Assembly (NCBI GenBank): GCA_001931905.2
Contig: MSJI02000657.1
Span: 1-27,414 of the forward strand
Origin: Cladosporium sp. IMV 00045
Lineage: Eukaryota > Ascomycota > Dothideomycetes > Cladosporiales > Cladosporiaceae
DNA: 27,414 nt
Direction of reading: 5' to 3'
Shown piece after piece: positions 1 through 8,450 of the stretch (position 1 is its first letter; each line of letters starts with the position of its first letter). Both the position numbers and the translations under genes were made by a program. The notes under the pieces are model-generated. The model searched no databases, was not told the origin of the DNA, and was given only the letters and a program-made list of their open reading frames with translations.

Positions 1-1248
1 GGCAATGTGCTCCCCAGTCTAAGGATTTACAGCTGCTGGCTTTATCAGAACTACCAGCTCCTCCTTGGTCTCAAATCTGACCCCTCTTTGTCGAGCTCGA
101 TCGAGGGCTTCTGGAAAGCTTACGGTCGCACTTTGGATCTGGTCGCGTCGAACTTTTCGATCTGGGAACACGACACTTACTCTCCTCTGCCTTACATGCT
201 CGAGGAAGATATCACCACTCTCGGCTTTGAACCACTGATCGACCACGATGGTGGAAAGGCGAACAAGGTCTGGAAGGACATGTCCACTGGTCTGCCCAAG
301 CCGCGCGGTACCGACAAGAACATTACGCGCTTCACGGAAACCGAAGAGATGGTCAGCCGCGTGTATGGCTTTCTCGAGGATGGGCTCTTCTTCGCTCACG
401 ATGTTGATGAAACCCCTATCAAGATCAAAGGCCAACGAGTGTTCTATGGCAACGGCGATGAGATTGAGCAGCTTTTCATGCCGGCGACCGTCGAGAAGCC
501 CAGCAAGAAGCCGTCTTCCAAGCCGAAGGCAAAAGCGGAGACTGCGAACAAGCCGCTCAGTTATGCGAAGGCTGCTGCTAACGGCAAAGCCCAAGCAGCC
601 AAACCGAAACCAGCTGCTCCGCAAACCCGTGCTCCAGCATTCACTCAGTCGCAGTCACAGGGCACTCAGGACGCACAACTCAGCCGCATGGTGGATGACC
701 TGGTCGACGATGACGAAGCGGCTAAGGACCCCGTCACTCCTCCCCAGCAATTCTCCATCAACCCGGCCGTTGTGCAAGTCAACGGAACCGAATCTGCCAT
801 CGAAGCAACTCCTGATTTCGCAAAGATGAGCGGAGCCGGGTATCAACAGCCGGGTCACACCTCCAGGCCTGGCAACAAATACTCGTCCGTTTCCAGCCTC
901 TGGCCAACGTCCCCGATTGTCCCTGCTACAGTCAGCCCTCCCGCTCGTCCGTTCGGATCTCTTGCCTCTCCGCCCACCGGCAATGGCCACACTCGCGTAG
1001 GGTCCGTGAATAGCGTTCGCAGTCGCACTTCGCAGAATGTCGGCGATTCATGGAGCTCGCTGGAGGGTCTCCCGCAAGGCACTGGAATGGCCCAGCCTCA
1101 GGGAGTCAATGTGCCCCAGCTGCCTGGCCTTGGAACCTACGGTGACGGTCAGCTTCTCTTCGGAGCTGGCGGTGGCATGTGGAGCTCCGCTCCCGGAGGC
1201 AGACAGAGCTTCGGCGGCATGAGCCAAGACGGCGGCTATGGCGGTTGA
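1..1248 (+). CDS. EST1/SMG7-like protein, 3' part (5' end outside window)
   Basis: The reading frame is already open at base 1 and ends at TGA 1246-1248, so this is the C-terminal part of a longer protein. The first visible residues (LRIYSCWLYQNYQLLLGL) and the later LEEDITTLGFEPLID resemble the EST1 DNA/RNA-binding domain that follows the 14-3-3-like TPR region in SMG5/SMG6/SMG7 and yeast Est1/Ebs1. After about 160 residues the protein becomes low complexity: Lys/Ala/Pro-rich, then Ser/Pro/Gly-rich, ending in a Gly-rich tail. Family members bind phosphorylated UPF1 in nonsense-mediated decay or act with telomerase. The missing N-terminus prevents a choice between these roles, though filamentous fungi usually annotate such proteins as SMG7/EBS1-like. 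No intron is needed in this part. The call rests on motif recognition only. Confidence 0.72.
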   Translation, partial: GNVLPSLRIYSCWLYQNYQLLLGLKSDPSLSSSIEGFWKAYGRTLDLVASNFSIWEHDTYSPLPYMLEEDITTLGFEPLIDHDGGKANKVWKDMSTGLPKPRGTDKNITRFTETEEMVSRVYGFLEDGLFFAHDVDETPIKIKGQRVFYGNGDEIEQLFMPATVEKPSKKPSSKPKAKAETANKPLSYAKAAANGKAQAAKPKPAAPQTRAPAFTQSQSQGTQDAQLSRMVDDLVDDDEAAKDPVTPPQQFSINPAVVQVNGTESAIEATPDFAKMSGAGYQQPGHTSRPGNKYSSVSSLWPTSPIVPATVSPPARPFGSLASPPTGNGHTRVGSVNSVRSRTSQNVGDSWSSLEGLPQGTGMAQPQGVNVPQLPGLGTYGDGQLLFGAGGGMWSSAPGGRQSFGGMSQDGGYGG

Positions 1249-2185
1249 GCTTCTTGGAAATAACACAGCGATCGTGTTGTGTTTATATCTGAACTTCTCT
1301 ATCAAGCGGGCGAGTCTTCTCTACTTCCAGACTTTCGCAATCAAACAGCGACACCGCACTGCTGCCATTGCTGCTGCTGCTATAACCGGATACCGACGAC
1401 ACACCTGTGCGTTCGCAACGAGTATTGCCCGCTCGTTGCTTTGCAATCAAGTACGCTCGCCGAATGTCCCTACACTTGCCAACCAGGCTGGACAATGTTG
1501 ATGTGAGAGGAGAGCTACATTGGACGATTATGGAGACGATTCGAAAAGGTGTGTGTGTATGTGTGCGATTCCTTGATGTTCTTTTCTTCCCATTCAGCGC
1601 GCGTTTCACAACGCTCGCGGTCACTCTTTTTGCAACTTCCTGCGTTCAGATTGGGAGTCACCCACCTTTTACTGCCGTTGAGGTTTGGGTGACCTTATGT
1701 TTTGCTTTTGGAGATTGGTATGTGCTTTTACTGGATTCGGAGGGGCTGTGGTCCAAGTTGGTAGCCAGATTGAAGAATACAAGCACGCTTTTGGTTTTCT
1801 GCGAAGAACTTCACTCCCCGAACTAAGGTAGGTTGTCTCAATGATCCGTCCGCTCGGACACCTATGCGCATCATCCAACCAACAGCTCCACGTTCGTATA
1901 CCCCATCACCTTGAAGCGCTCGCGGACCCAACACCGCGCCAGGGGCCCACTGCTCGCGAAACCAGCAACTTTCTTTGCCATTCAACCGCGGATGAGAATT
2001 TACCCTGAAATAGACTTTCAACGTCGCCCTGCTGCCCCATGAGCCTAAAAGAGGGCCTAGATGTAGCTTCACGTACTTACTATCCACCGCACTCGCTACC
2101 GGCTTGCCGACATCCATACATTCTCACAATAAATTGGTCAGCTTCGTCGGATCAGATCCGATAGCACTTAATTCTGACAAGCATT
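1249..2185. other. Intergenic, 3' flank of the EST1/SMG7-like gene
   Basis: No open frame here has an ATG start, credible splice sites and protein-like content together. The first few hundred bases are presumably the 3' UTR of the upstream gene. I see no RNA gene or mobile element. Confidence 0.5.
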
Positions 2186-2954
2186 TTGCCATGGCTGTAT
2201 GGTTTGGCTCGGCTGGATGCTTGTGAGTTCGTTCCGATCATTTCAAACGTAGAGGTGGGGGTTGCGAGGGGATTTCGGCAGATCGAGACGTTCAAAGATT
2301 GGAGAAGGTCGAGTGTTCACGGTAAGGAGACATTCTTCAATCTTGACCTATGCATGACCTCGCTCGGGAGCCCTCAGTATCCAGATGCTGGACGACTTCG
2401 ACCTTGTTTTTTCGATTGGATCATCCCCAGTTTGGCTCATCGCAGGGATCGCGTGTATGGCATGCAATCTTGCCGGATGAACTGTGGATATAATTCGCGA
2501 ACGCCAACCTCCATGACGGGATACCGCAAAGACTCTTGCCCCGAGATGGGGCCCCATGGCTTGCCTCCGCCTTGCTTGAGGCGTCGATTCGATGCCCTGA
2601 CTCGCTTCGAGGGTCTATGGCAGTATTCATCTGCTATCCGAGTCGACTTGCCGTTGCCAGTCCCAGCTGGAGACAGTGGATACCAGTCGGCTCGCCGCGC
2701 GGTGTGGATGATGGTGCCCTTATGCGGACGTCAAGACCATTATTGAACGCCCCGGCACATCTTCTATCCTATGGATTGCGTACGTGTTGCTGGCTCAGAG
2801 GGTATGTTCCAAGATTTTGGATTCTTGTGTGGTTTCGTTGATTTTTGCTTACCACGGCCTTTGGCTAATCCTCAGTGTTGTAGTTGCGAACGCTTTTTCG
2901 TTTTGCTATATCGTTATCTTTGCTTGGGACTTCCTTTGCATACGACCACAGTAA
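2186..2954 (+). pseudogene. Possible decayed or unannotated gene with an intron-like segment
   Basis: A frame stays open for 186 codons (2186-2746) but lacks an ATG at its start. In another frame, 2712-2801 encodes a protein-like stretch ending ERPGTSSILWIAYVLLAQR, directly after an in-frame TGA at 2709-2711. It is followed by a textbook fungal intron shape: GTATGT donor at 2802, GGCTAATC branch-like site and CTCAG acceptor ending 2875. Downstream, one frame (stop TAA 2952-2954) reads as a hydrophobic segment, VVVANAFSFCYIVIFAWDF. The phases do not join cleanly, because that frame would need one base fewer upstream. This suggests either a frameshifted remnant of a membrane protein or a chance arrangement. 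I do not recognise a family. Confidence 0.25.
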
Positions 2955-3058
2955 TTTTCGGGCCTGATACGTCGTCGGGATATCGTCACAACATCCCGCT
3001 TCTGATGTTCTCTTGATTTTACTCCTACTTTTTCCATTTCTCACTATCAGATCATACA

Positions 3059-3064
3059 TATAAA
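3059..3064 (+). promoter_or_regulatory. TATA-like box of the MFS transporter gene
   Basis: TATAAA lies 70 nt upstream of the chosen ATG at 3134, within ACATATAAATCC. The position and context fit a core promoter for the transporter gene. Confidence 0.45.
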
Positions 3065-3133
3065 TCCGCCTACGCACGCACGCACACGGCCTTGAGATCG
3101 ACAGCATTTCTCTCGACCTCCTTGCCTTCAGCG

Positions 3134-5146
3134 ATGACACACAATCTGTCAATCCCTCTGCAAGACTCATCGATCGGCGTCACGAACTCGCCCGACTCTG
3201 CGTCTCCAGAGAAGCCTTCATCGACGAACATCGAGGATGTAGACACGCTCGAGACCAGACCTCGCGGCTTGGCCGGCACGACGACTGGCGCTGCAACCGA
3301 GTTGTCGAGAGAGCATAGAGATTACCTGCTAGCGCGGCATGGGACGGTCGAGTTGGATCCGATACCTAGCATGTGAGTTTGGATATCGACTATACGCTCA
3401 TACAGAGGGCATAGATCTCCGCTCGAGGGAAATGGATATGGGGATATCAAACACAAGGGACGAATGGAAACTAATGAATGGCACAACCGCAGGGGCCCAG
3501 CAGACCCGTACAACTGGCCACGATGGAAATCGATCACGAACTTGATCCTGGTGGCTTTTCACGCAAGTACCCTCCCACCCAGCCTCGTTCTCACAGAGCT
3601 TTACCATCAATCGCAGCCGCCAGCAACATCATCACTAACAACATCCAGGCCTGCATGACAACCTTCTCCGCCGCATCAATCGTCCCAGCCTACGAGATGC
3701 TCGCCACCGACCTCAACGTCACCCTCCACTCAACCACCTACCTAACCTCCCTCCAAATCCTCATCCTCGGCATCGGTCCCCTATTCTGGCGCCCCTTATC
3801 ATCCAAATACGGCCGCCGACCAATCTTCCTGCTCAGCCTCATCGGCGCTCTAGCTTTCAACGTCGGCTGCGCTCTGAGCTCCACCTACGGCACTATGATG
3901 GCCTGTCGGGTCGTGCATGCGTTTTTCATCAGTCCCGCGGGCGGGATTGGGAGTGGTGTGGTTACGGAGACGTTTTTCAAGAGCGAGAGGGCGTTTTACA
4001 TTGGCGTTTGGACGTTGATGGTTACGTTGGGGCCACCGGCGGCGCCGTTCTTTATGGGCTTTGTGGCGCATCAGACGGGGGGGTGGAGGTGGATTTATTG
4101 GGTTTTGACGATTGTGAGTTTTTCTTCTTTCTTCTTGTGGGCCATACGATGAGAACGCGTTCGAGAGGTAGGTGAAGAACGAGGGCTAATACCGTCCAAC
4201 TCCCAGATCACCGGCGTCCAACTCATCCTATACCTCTTACTCGGGCCCGAGACCCGCTACATCCGGACCGACGAGGCAACAAATCCAGCACCAAAAAGCA
4301 CCATCAAAAACAACAATAACAACCCCCCATCCCCCTTCCGCCGCGAATACCTCTCCCTCCGCCGCATCGACCGCACACCCCTCACGATCTCCGACTTCAT
4401 CTCACCCCTCACCCTCGCGCGCCACCCCTCCATCGCCCTCCCCACATTAGCCTACATGATCATCTTCGGCTTCTGCAGCATTTTCCTCGTGGTCGAAATC
4501 CCCATAATCTTCCTCCCCCTCTTCGTCTTCAACCCGCAACAACTCGGCCTGCAGTTCCTCAGCCTGATCATCGGCAGCGTGCTCGGGGAGCAGATCGGCG
4601 GGCGCGCGAGCGATGGCTGGATGCGTTTGCGGCGCAAGCGGACGGGCGAGCAGCCGCGCGCGGAGTTTAGGCTGTGGCTTGCGTATGTTGGGTTTGCGCT
4701 TGCGGTTTGTGGACTGGTGGTTTTTTGCGTGCAGACGGAGAAATTGAGCGGGGGTGCGAGTGGTGGTGGTACTGCGGAGTGGAATGTCACGCCGCTGGTG
4801 GGAGCGGCGGTGGCGGCGGGGGGGAATCAGATCGTCACGACGGTTTGTACGACTTATGCTGTTGATAAGCATGTTGAGAGGAGTGGGTCGATTGGTGTTT
4901 TTATTAATTTGGTTAGGAGTACGTGGGGCTTTATTGGTGAGTTTCTGGGTTGTGTATTCTTGTTGGGTGAGAGATGAGAGCTGATTGTTACTTGCAGGTC
5001 CTTTCTACTATCCCGATATGTGGATGAATTTGGGCGGGTATGGCACTGCGGGTCTGGTGACGGCGATTATTGTCGTGGCTTCGATTTTGCCGACGCTTTT
5101 GCAGCAGTTCTGGATCGCGAGGCGTGCAAACAAATGGGGTCTTTGA
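3134..5146 (+). CDS. MFS transporter, DHA1-type (drug:H+ antiporter-like), five exons
   Basis: Exons are 3134-3372, 3493-3562, 3649-4113, 4207-4936 and 4998-5146, joining in frame to 550 residues. Exon 1 encodes a hydrophilic Ser/Pro-rich cytosolic tail. Exon 2 carries the family signature DPYNWPRW before the first membrane helix. Exon 3 holds the motif-A region (RPLSSKYGRRP) and a motif-C-like stretch (TLGPPAAPF), then GGWRWIYWVLTI. Exon 4 begins with a helix and GPETRY, followed by an Asn/Pro-rich central loop and the second half (NQIVTTVCTTYAVD). Exon 5 gives the last helix. About 12 helices are expected in the plasma membrane or a vesicle membrane. Three introns have GTGAGT donors and CTAAT branch sites. 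The second intron (3563-3648) must use a GC donor to keep frame. The substrate cannot be read from the sequence; polyamines, drugs or secondary metabolites are typical of the group. No biosynthetic cluster is adjacent. Confidence 0.88.
3563..3648 (+). other. GC-AG intron within the MFS gene
   Basis: The intron starts GCAAGT and ends ATCCAG, with CACTAAC as branch site about 16 nt before the acceptor. Using the nearby GT at 3567 instead would leave one extra base and destroy the frame. The GC donor joins ...LVAFH to ACMTTFSAA, which matches the usual LVAFHAxMxTF spacing of these transporters. GCAAGT is the normal strong consensus for GC-AG introns. Confidence 0.8.
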
Positions 5147-5523
5147 AGACAGTGAGCAAAGAAGGAGGTCATTCTGGTCAAAGTGAGGTTTTGTAGGGAA
5201 GACAGTGTCGAAGTTATTAGAGGGCCGGACGAGTTTAGCTAATCTGGAGAAGGGGAGGAAGAGACCGTCTTCTGGCCTCTCACAAGTTGCTGGATACACG
5301 GCTTGGAAAGCGGTATTCAGACAATGCAGGCCGCTACAGAGAGTATATCAGAGTGTCTTGATGCCGATCAGCTTTGGTAGTCTACAGTAACCATCGAAGC
5401 TGATACGGTTCCTGATAGCGTCTGATTAATGTTGTCTGTGCATTCAATCAGCATTCACTTACATGCATACAATGAAGCACCCATGTGCCTGCCCAAACGA
5501 CTGTCTCGCTCCAAGCCGCCTCC

Positions 5524-5565
5524 CTCAAAAGACTCTTCTGTCGAGCTGCTATCTTCCCTCTAGAG
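5524..5565 (+). repeat. Dispersed short repeat, copy A
   Basis: This copy contains the 13-mer AGCTGCTATCTTC, also found at 7108-7120 and 7211-7223. Similarity to copy B extends over roughly 40 bp (C-rich, A4-6, ACTCTT, then the core, then a CTCTAGAG/CTCGAGAG end). Confidence 0.5.
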
Positions 5566-7085
5566 AAAGATCCTGACATGAGGACGCTTGAGACAGCTCT
5601 TTAGGTGCCTTGGGCTCACTTATCCTCATTTTCAAAATTCAAGAAAGGTCGAAGTCTACTAAAAGCGAGTAAGCACAGTGCCCTCATGTGTGAGCCGAGG
5701 TCTTTCAAACGCGCAAGGCATCTTCTACAATTCTGACGATTATTGGAAACCCCTGATGTAGTACAACGGGCATTGCCACTTGCACCTGATCCATACTTGA
5801 AGTGCGCCATCGATGCAAGATGCAGATCTCGAGAAAGAGCACATTAAATCAGTAAGATTACAAGGAAGAAGGAGAAGATTCGAAGGAGGATCAACAAACG
5901 CAGCTCCGACAGATCACAATTAACCCGGAGTGGGAAAATGCTCGCATGTCCCGACCCCTGGAGAAATCCCCACTTTCCCTCCTCCTGTGCGTTATGCGAG
6001 ATGCTGGCAGCCGTCTTGGCTGCGGGCGGAGAAGGGTGGTAAAGGGAGAGTCTGGGGTGATGAGTTTTGTTAAGCAGGCAGTCATGGCACACGGAAGATA
6101 TCCTTCATGGGATGCGGTGCCGCGTTGCTTTTCCCATCAGTTCGGAATTGGCTTGTGGCGCGCGGGAGTGCTGCTGGGGAGCGGAGGTGGAGGATACGAT
6201 GCAGGCATGGCTTTGCCGTGCTCGTTTGTCTGTTTGTCGGAAGTCTGCCGGATCCCAAGGGCGAGATCATTACCGTAGCGCCATTATATTGTGACCCCTA
6301 AGACCGTCAAAATGTGCCTTGGACGGGATGTACCAAAATTCCAGATGAATTCAGAAAAAAGGCAAGAAATGCATCAGACGATGATCAGTCCAAGATCATT
6401 TGCAGCGAGCCTCGGGAAGAAAGCCCGAAAGTCAAGGCTTTACCAGGAAATCGACGCTGTGCAACGGAGCTATGCTGCAAGCGACAGGGAGGCTTGCAGA
6501 ACGGCTCCTCCGTGGCGACGGAAGAAATGACAAGCCCCGGAAGGAAGAGGAAGAGAAGCAGAAGATTGACGGCAGCAAAAAGCCTTGCGCCATGTGAAAG
6601 TAGCGGTCAAGGGGAGAGTGAAGTGGCAGAAACTGAGTGGTACTGGACATCTGGAGCCTGCGGATTTGCGATAGTGGATGGTAGTGCCTGGGGCTGGCCT
6701 GACCGGTCGGGTCTAGAAGGCTGCAGTGCTGAGGATGGGAATCGTGGTGATGATGATGACGATGGTGATGGTGATGTGCTGTATGTAGAGACATACCTTA
6801 CGCAGGTTGCATATGTGGTATCATCATCGTCGGGGAGGACGCACGTGAAGAAGGGCTGTCTCGGCTGTGAATCCTGTGGAGACACGTGATACATGCAGAG
6901 AAGGGGAGTTGGCAGGACCTGATGAGTGGGATTGAAGTATGACATGACATGATGAGGTTTTCGGGAAGGACAACAAACAAACGAAGGACGAGGACAGACG
7001 TGTTCCACGCGGGTTTGATGCGGTCGGGCACGCCTTGCCGAAAATCTGCTGGTCTCTGAAAGTTTGTACTTGAAGCTATGTATCT

Positions 7086-7130
7086 CCCAAAAAACACTCT
7101 TTTCTCGAGCTGCTATCTTCTTCTCGAGAG
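7086..7130 (+). repeat. Dispersed short repeat, copy B
   Basis: This copy shares AAAA-ACTCTT-(N)-TCGAGCTGCTATCTTC with copy A. In this copy the core is flanked on both sides by CTCGAG hexamers. Confidence 0.5.
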
Positions 7131-7210
7131 GTGTATATTAGTATTGTAGAGAAAAACGTGAGATATTCCTCCGATATATGAGCTATCTCCAGCGCAACAC
7201 CATCCACTTA

Positions 7211-7224
7211 AGCTGCTATCTTCC
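7211..7224 (+). repeat. Dispersed short repeat core, copy C
   Basis: AGCTGCTATCTTCC is identical to the core of copy A (5544-5557). About 50 bp downstream is TGAGCCGAG followed by a T-rich run. The same TGAGCCGAG occurs about 135 bp downstream of the copy A core. Confidence 0.4.
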
Positions 7225-7559
7225 ACCTTACTAGTAGTACGAGCGTGAATGCTTCTGATATTGAGCCGAGATTTTTGGGGAAGTCGTGTATCTTCCCAAT
7301 AGGCGCGGTGGTAGATCCCATCAATAGGCTCTAGGCTACGGGCGCGCCGTTGCCTACCCGTCTGCGTTTGCGTTTGCTATATTTTGTTTAATCATCAGAT
7401 TTCAAGGACCCTGTGGAGGCTGTCATCCTCCCTTGCCCAATCTCACACTGACTGCACAGCTTTTTTTGTTGGACGCGAGAAAGGCTACTGCTGCTTGCTG
7501 ACAGTCATGGAACCTGTAGAGTCGCAGTACGACACACCGAAAGTGACCAGTTATTCTCT

Positions 7560-8450
7560 CGTCTGACCTCTTCAATCGCCTCCACTCGCTTTTCCCTCTC
7601 TCTCCCTTTCTCGTCTCGTGACATCCTCCCATCTTCGTCCTCTCCCTCTGGCCAACATCTTCTCAAGCTTGTCTGCTTGCTTACTTTACTTCATTCCACG
7701 CCCCTCGGCTTGCGCTTTCGCCGTCCCTTGCATAGGTACCTTGGCCCTCCCGCCCTCACACGGTTCACACCTACTTTTTCTGCTCCATACTTTAATCTGG
7801 CCCTGTTCCATTGTCCCATGCAATCCTCTGGCGCGCATACAATCTCCCGCCGCTCGTCCTCGAGCACAGGAGCTGCTCTTCGGCGCCGCCTGGCTTGACC
7901 TTGCACCAACAAAGCCCCACCACAGACAGCCTTCTGCCTGCCTTCTGGTCGCCTCATACATAGACCTCTCCCATTCCCAGCCCTGGCCTTCTCTTCTTCT
8001 CCTCGCCCTTCTTCGCCTAGCACCTGGAATATCTTGTCGAATTCTACCCTACATCCTCGCTCCCTCACTGTACATCCACTGTACATCCAACCCAAGAAGT
8101 GTATAGCTGCTGCCTCCGGCTCTGACCGTCTTTCCTTCCTACCTACCTGCCTACCAATCTTCAGCCTGCTACTCCACAAAGGTTCGCTTACACGCCTCAT
8201 ATCGGGTAACTTTTTTTGACTGACTGTAATGATAATACAAACAGAAGACCCTCTTGCCCTCACATACCATCTCTACCATACTGATCTCAACAACAACTTT
8301 CTACACGCCAACTCACTGGCACTTCTCAACTTCACCTGTACACTAATCCATCACTTCACGATCCTCACGATCCTCACGACGCAACGTCTGTATTTCACGA
8401 CCTCTACATAATCTTGTTTAATACCACGTCACAAACGACACTCCGCTATC
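7560..8450 (+). promoter_or_regulatory. Pyrimidine-rich promoter/5' leader of the Pumilio gene
   Basis: About 890 nt directly upstream of the Pumilio ATG are strongly C/T-rich and contain no supported coding exon, which suggests a long 5' leader or core promoter. The region has a tandem CACTGTACATC pair (about 8066-8088) and a short direct repeat of CACGATCCT (about 8355-8380). In-frame upstream reading is closed by a stop at 8409-8411. Several short upstream ATGs exist, so translational control by uORFs is possible but not shown. Confidence 0.45.

Larger units (their letters stand above)
5147..7559. other. Intergenic region between MFS and Pumilio genes
   Basis: There is no supported gene here. 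A 191-codon frame at 6314-6889 has no ATG at its start and overlaps equally long frames on the other strand. The stretch contains a GAT/GGTGAT microsatellite around 6749-6776 and three copies of a short repeat (listed separately). The first few hundred bases are presumably the transporter 3' UTR. Confidence 0.5.
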
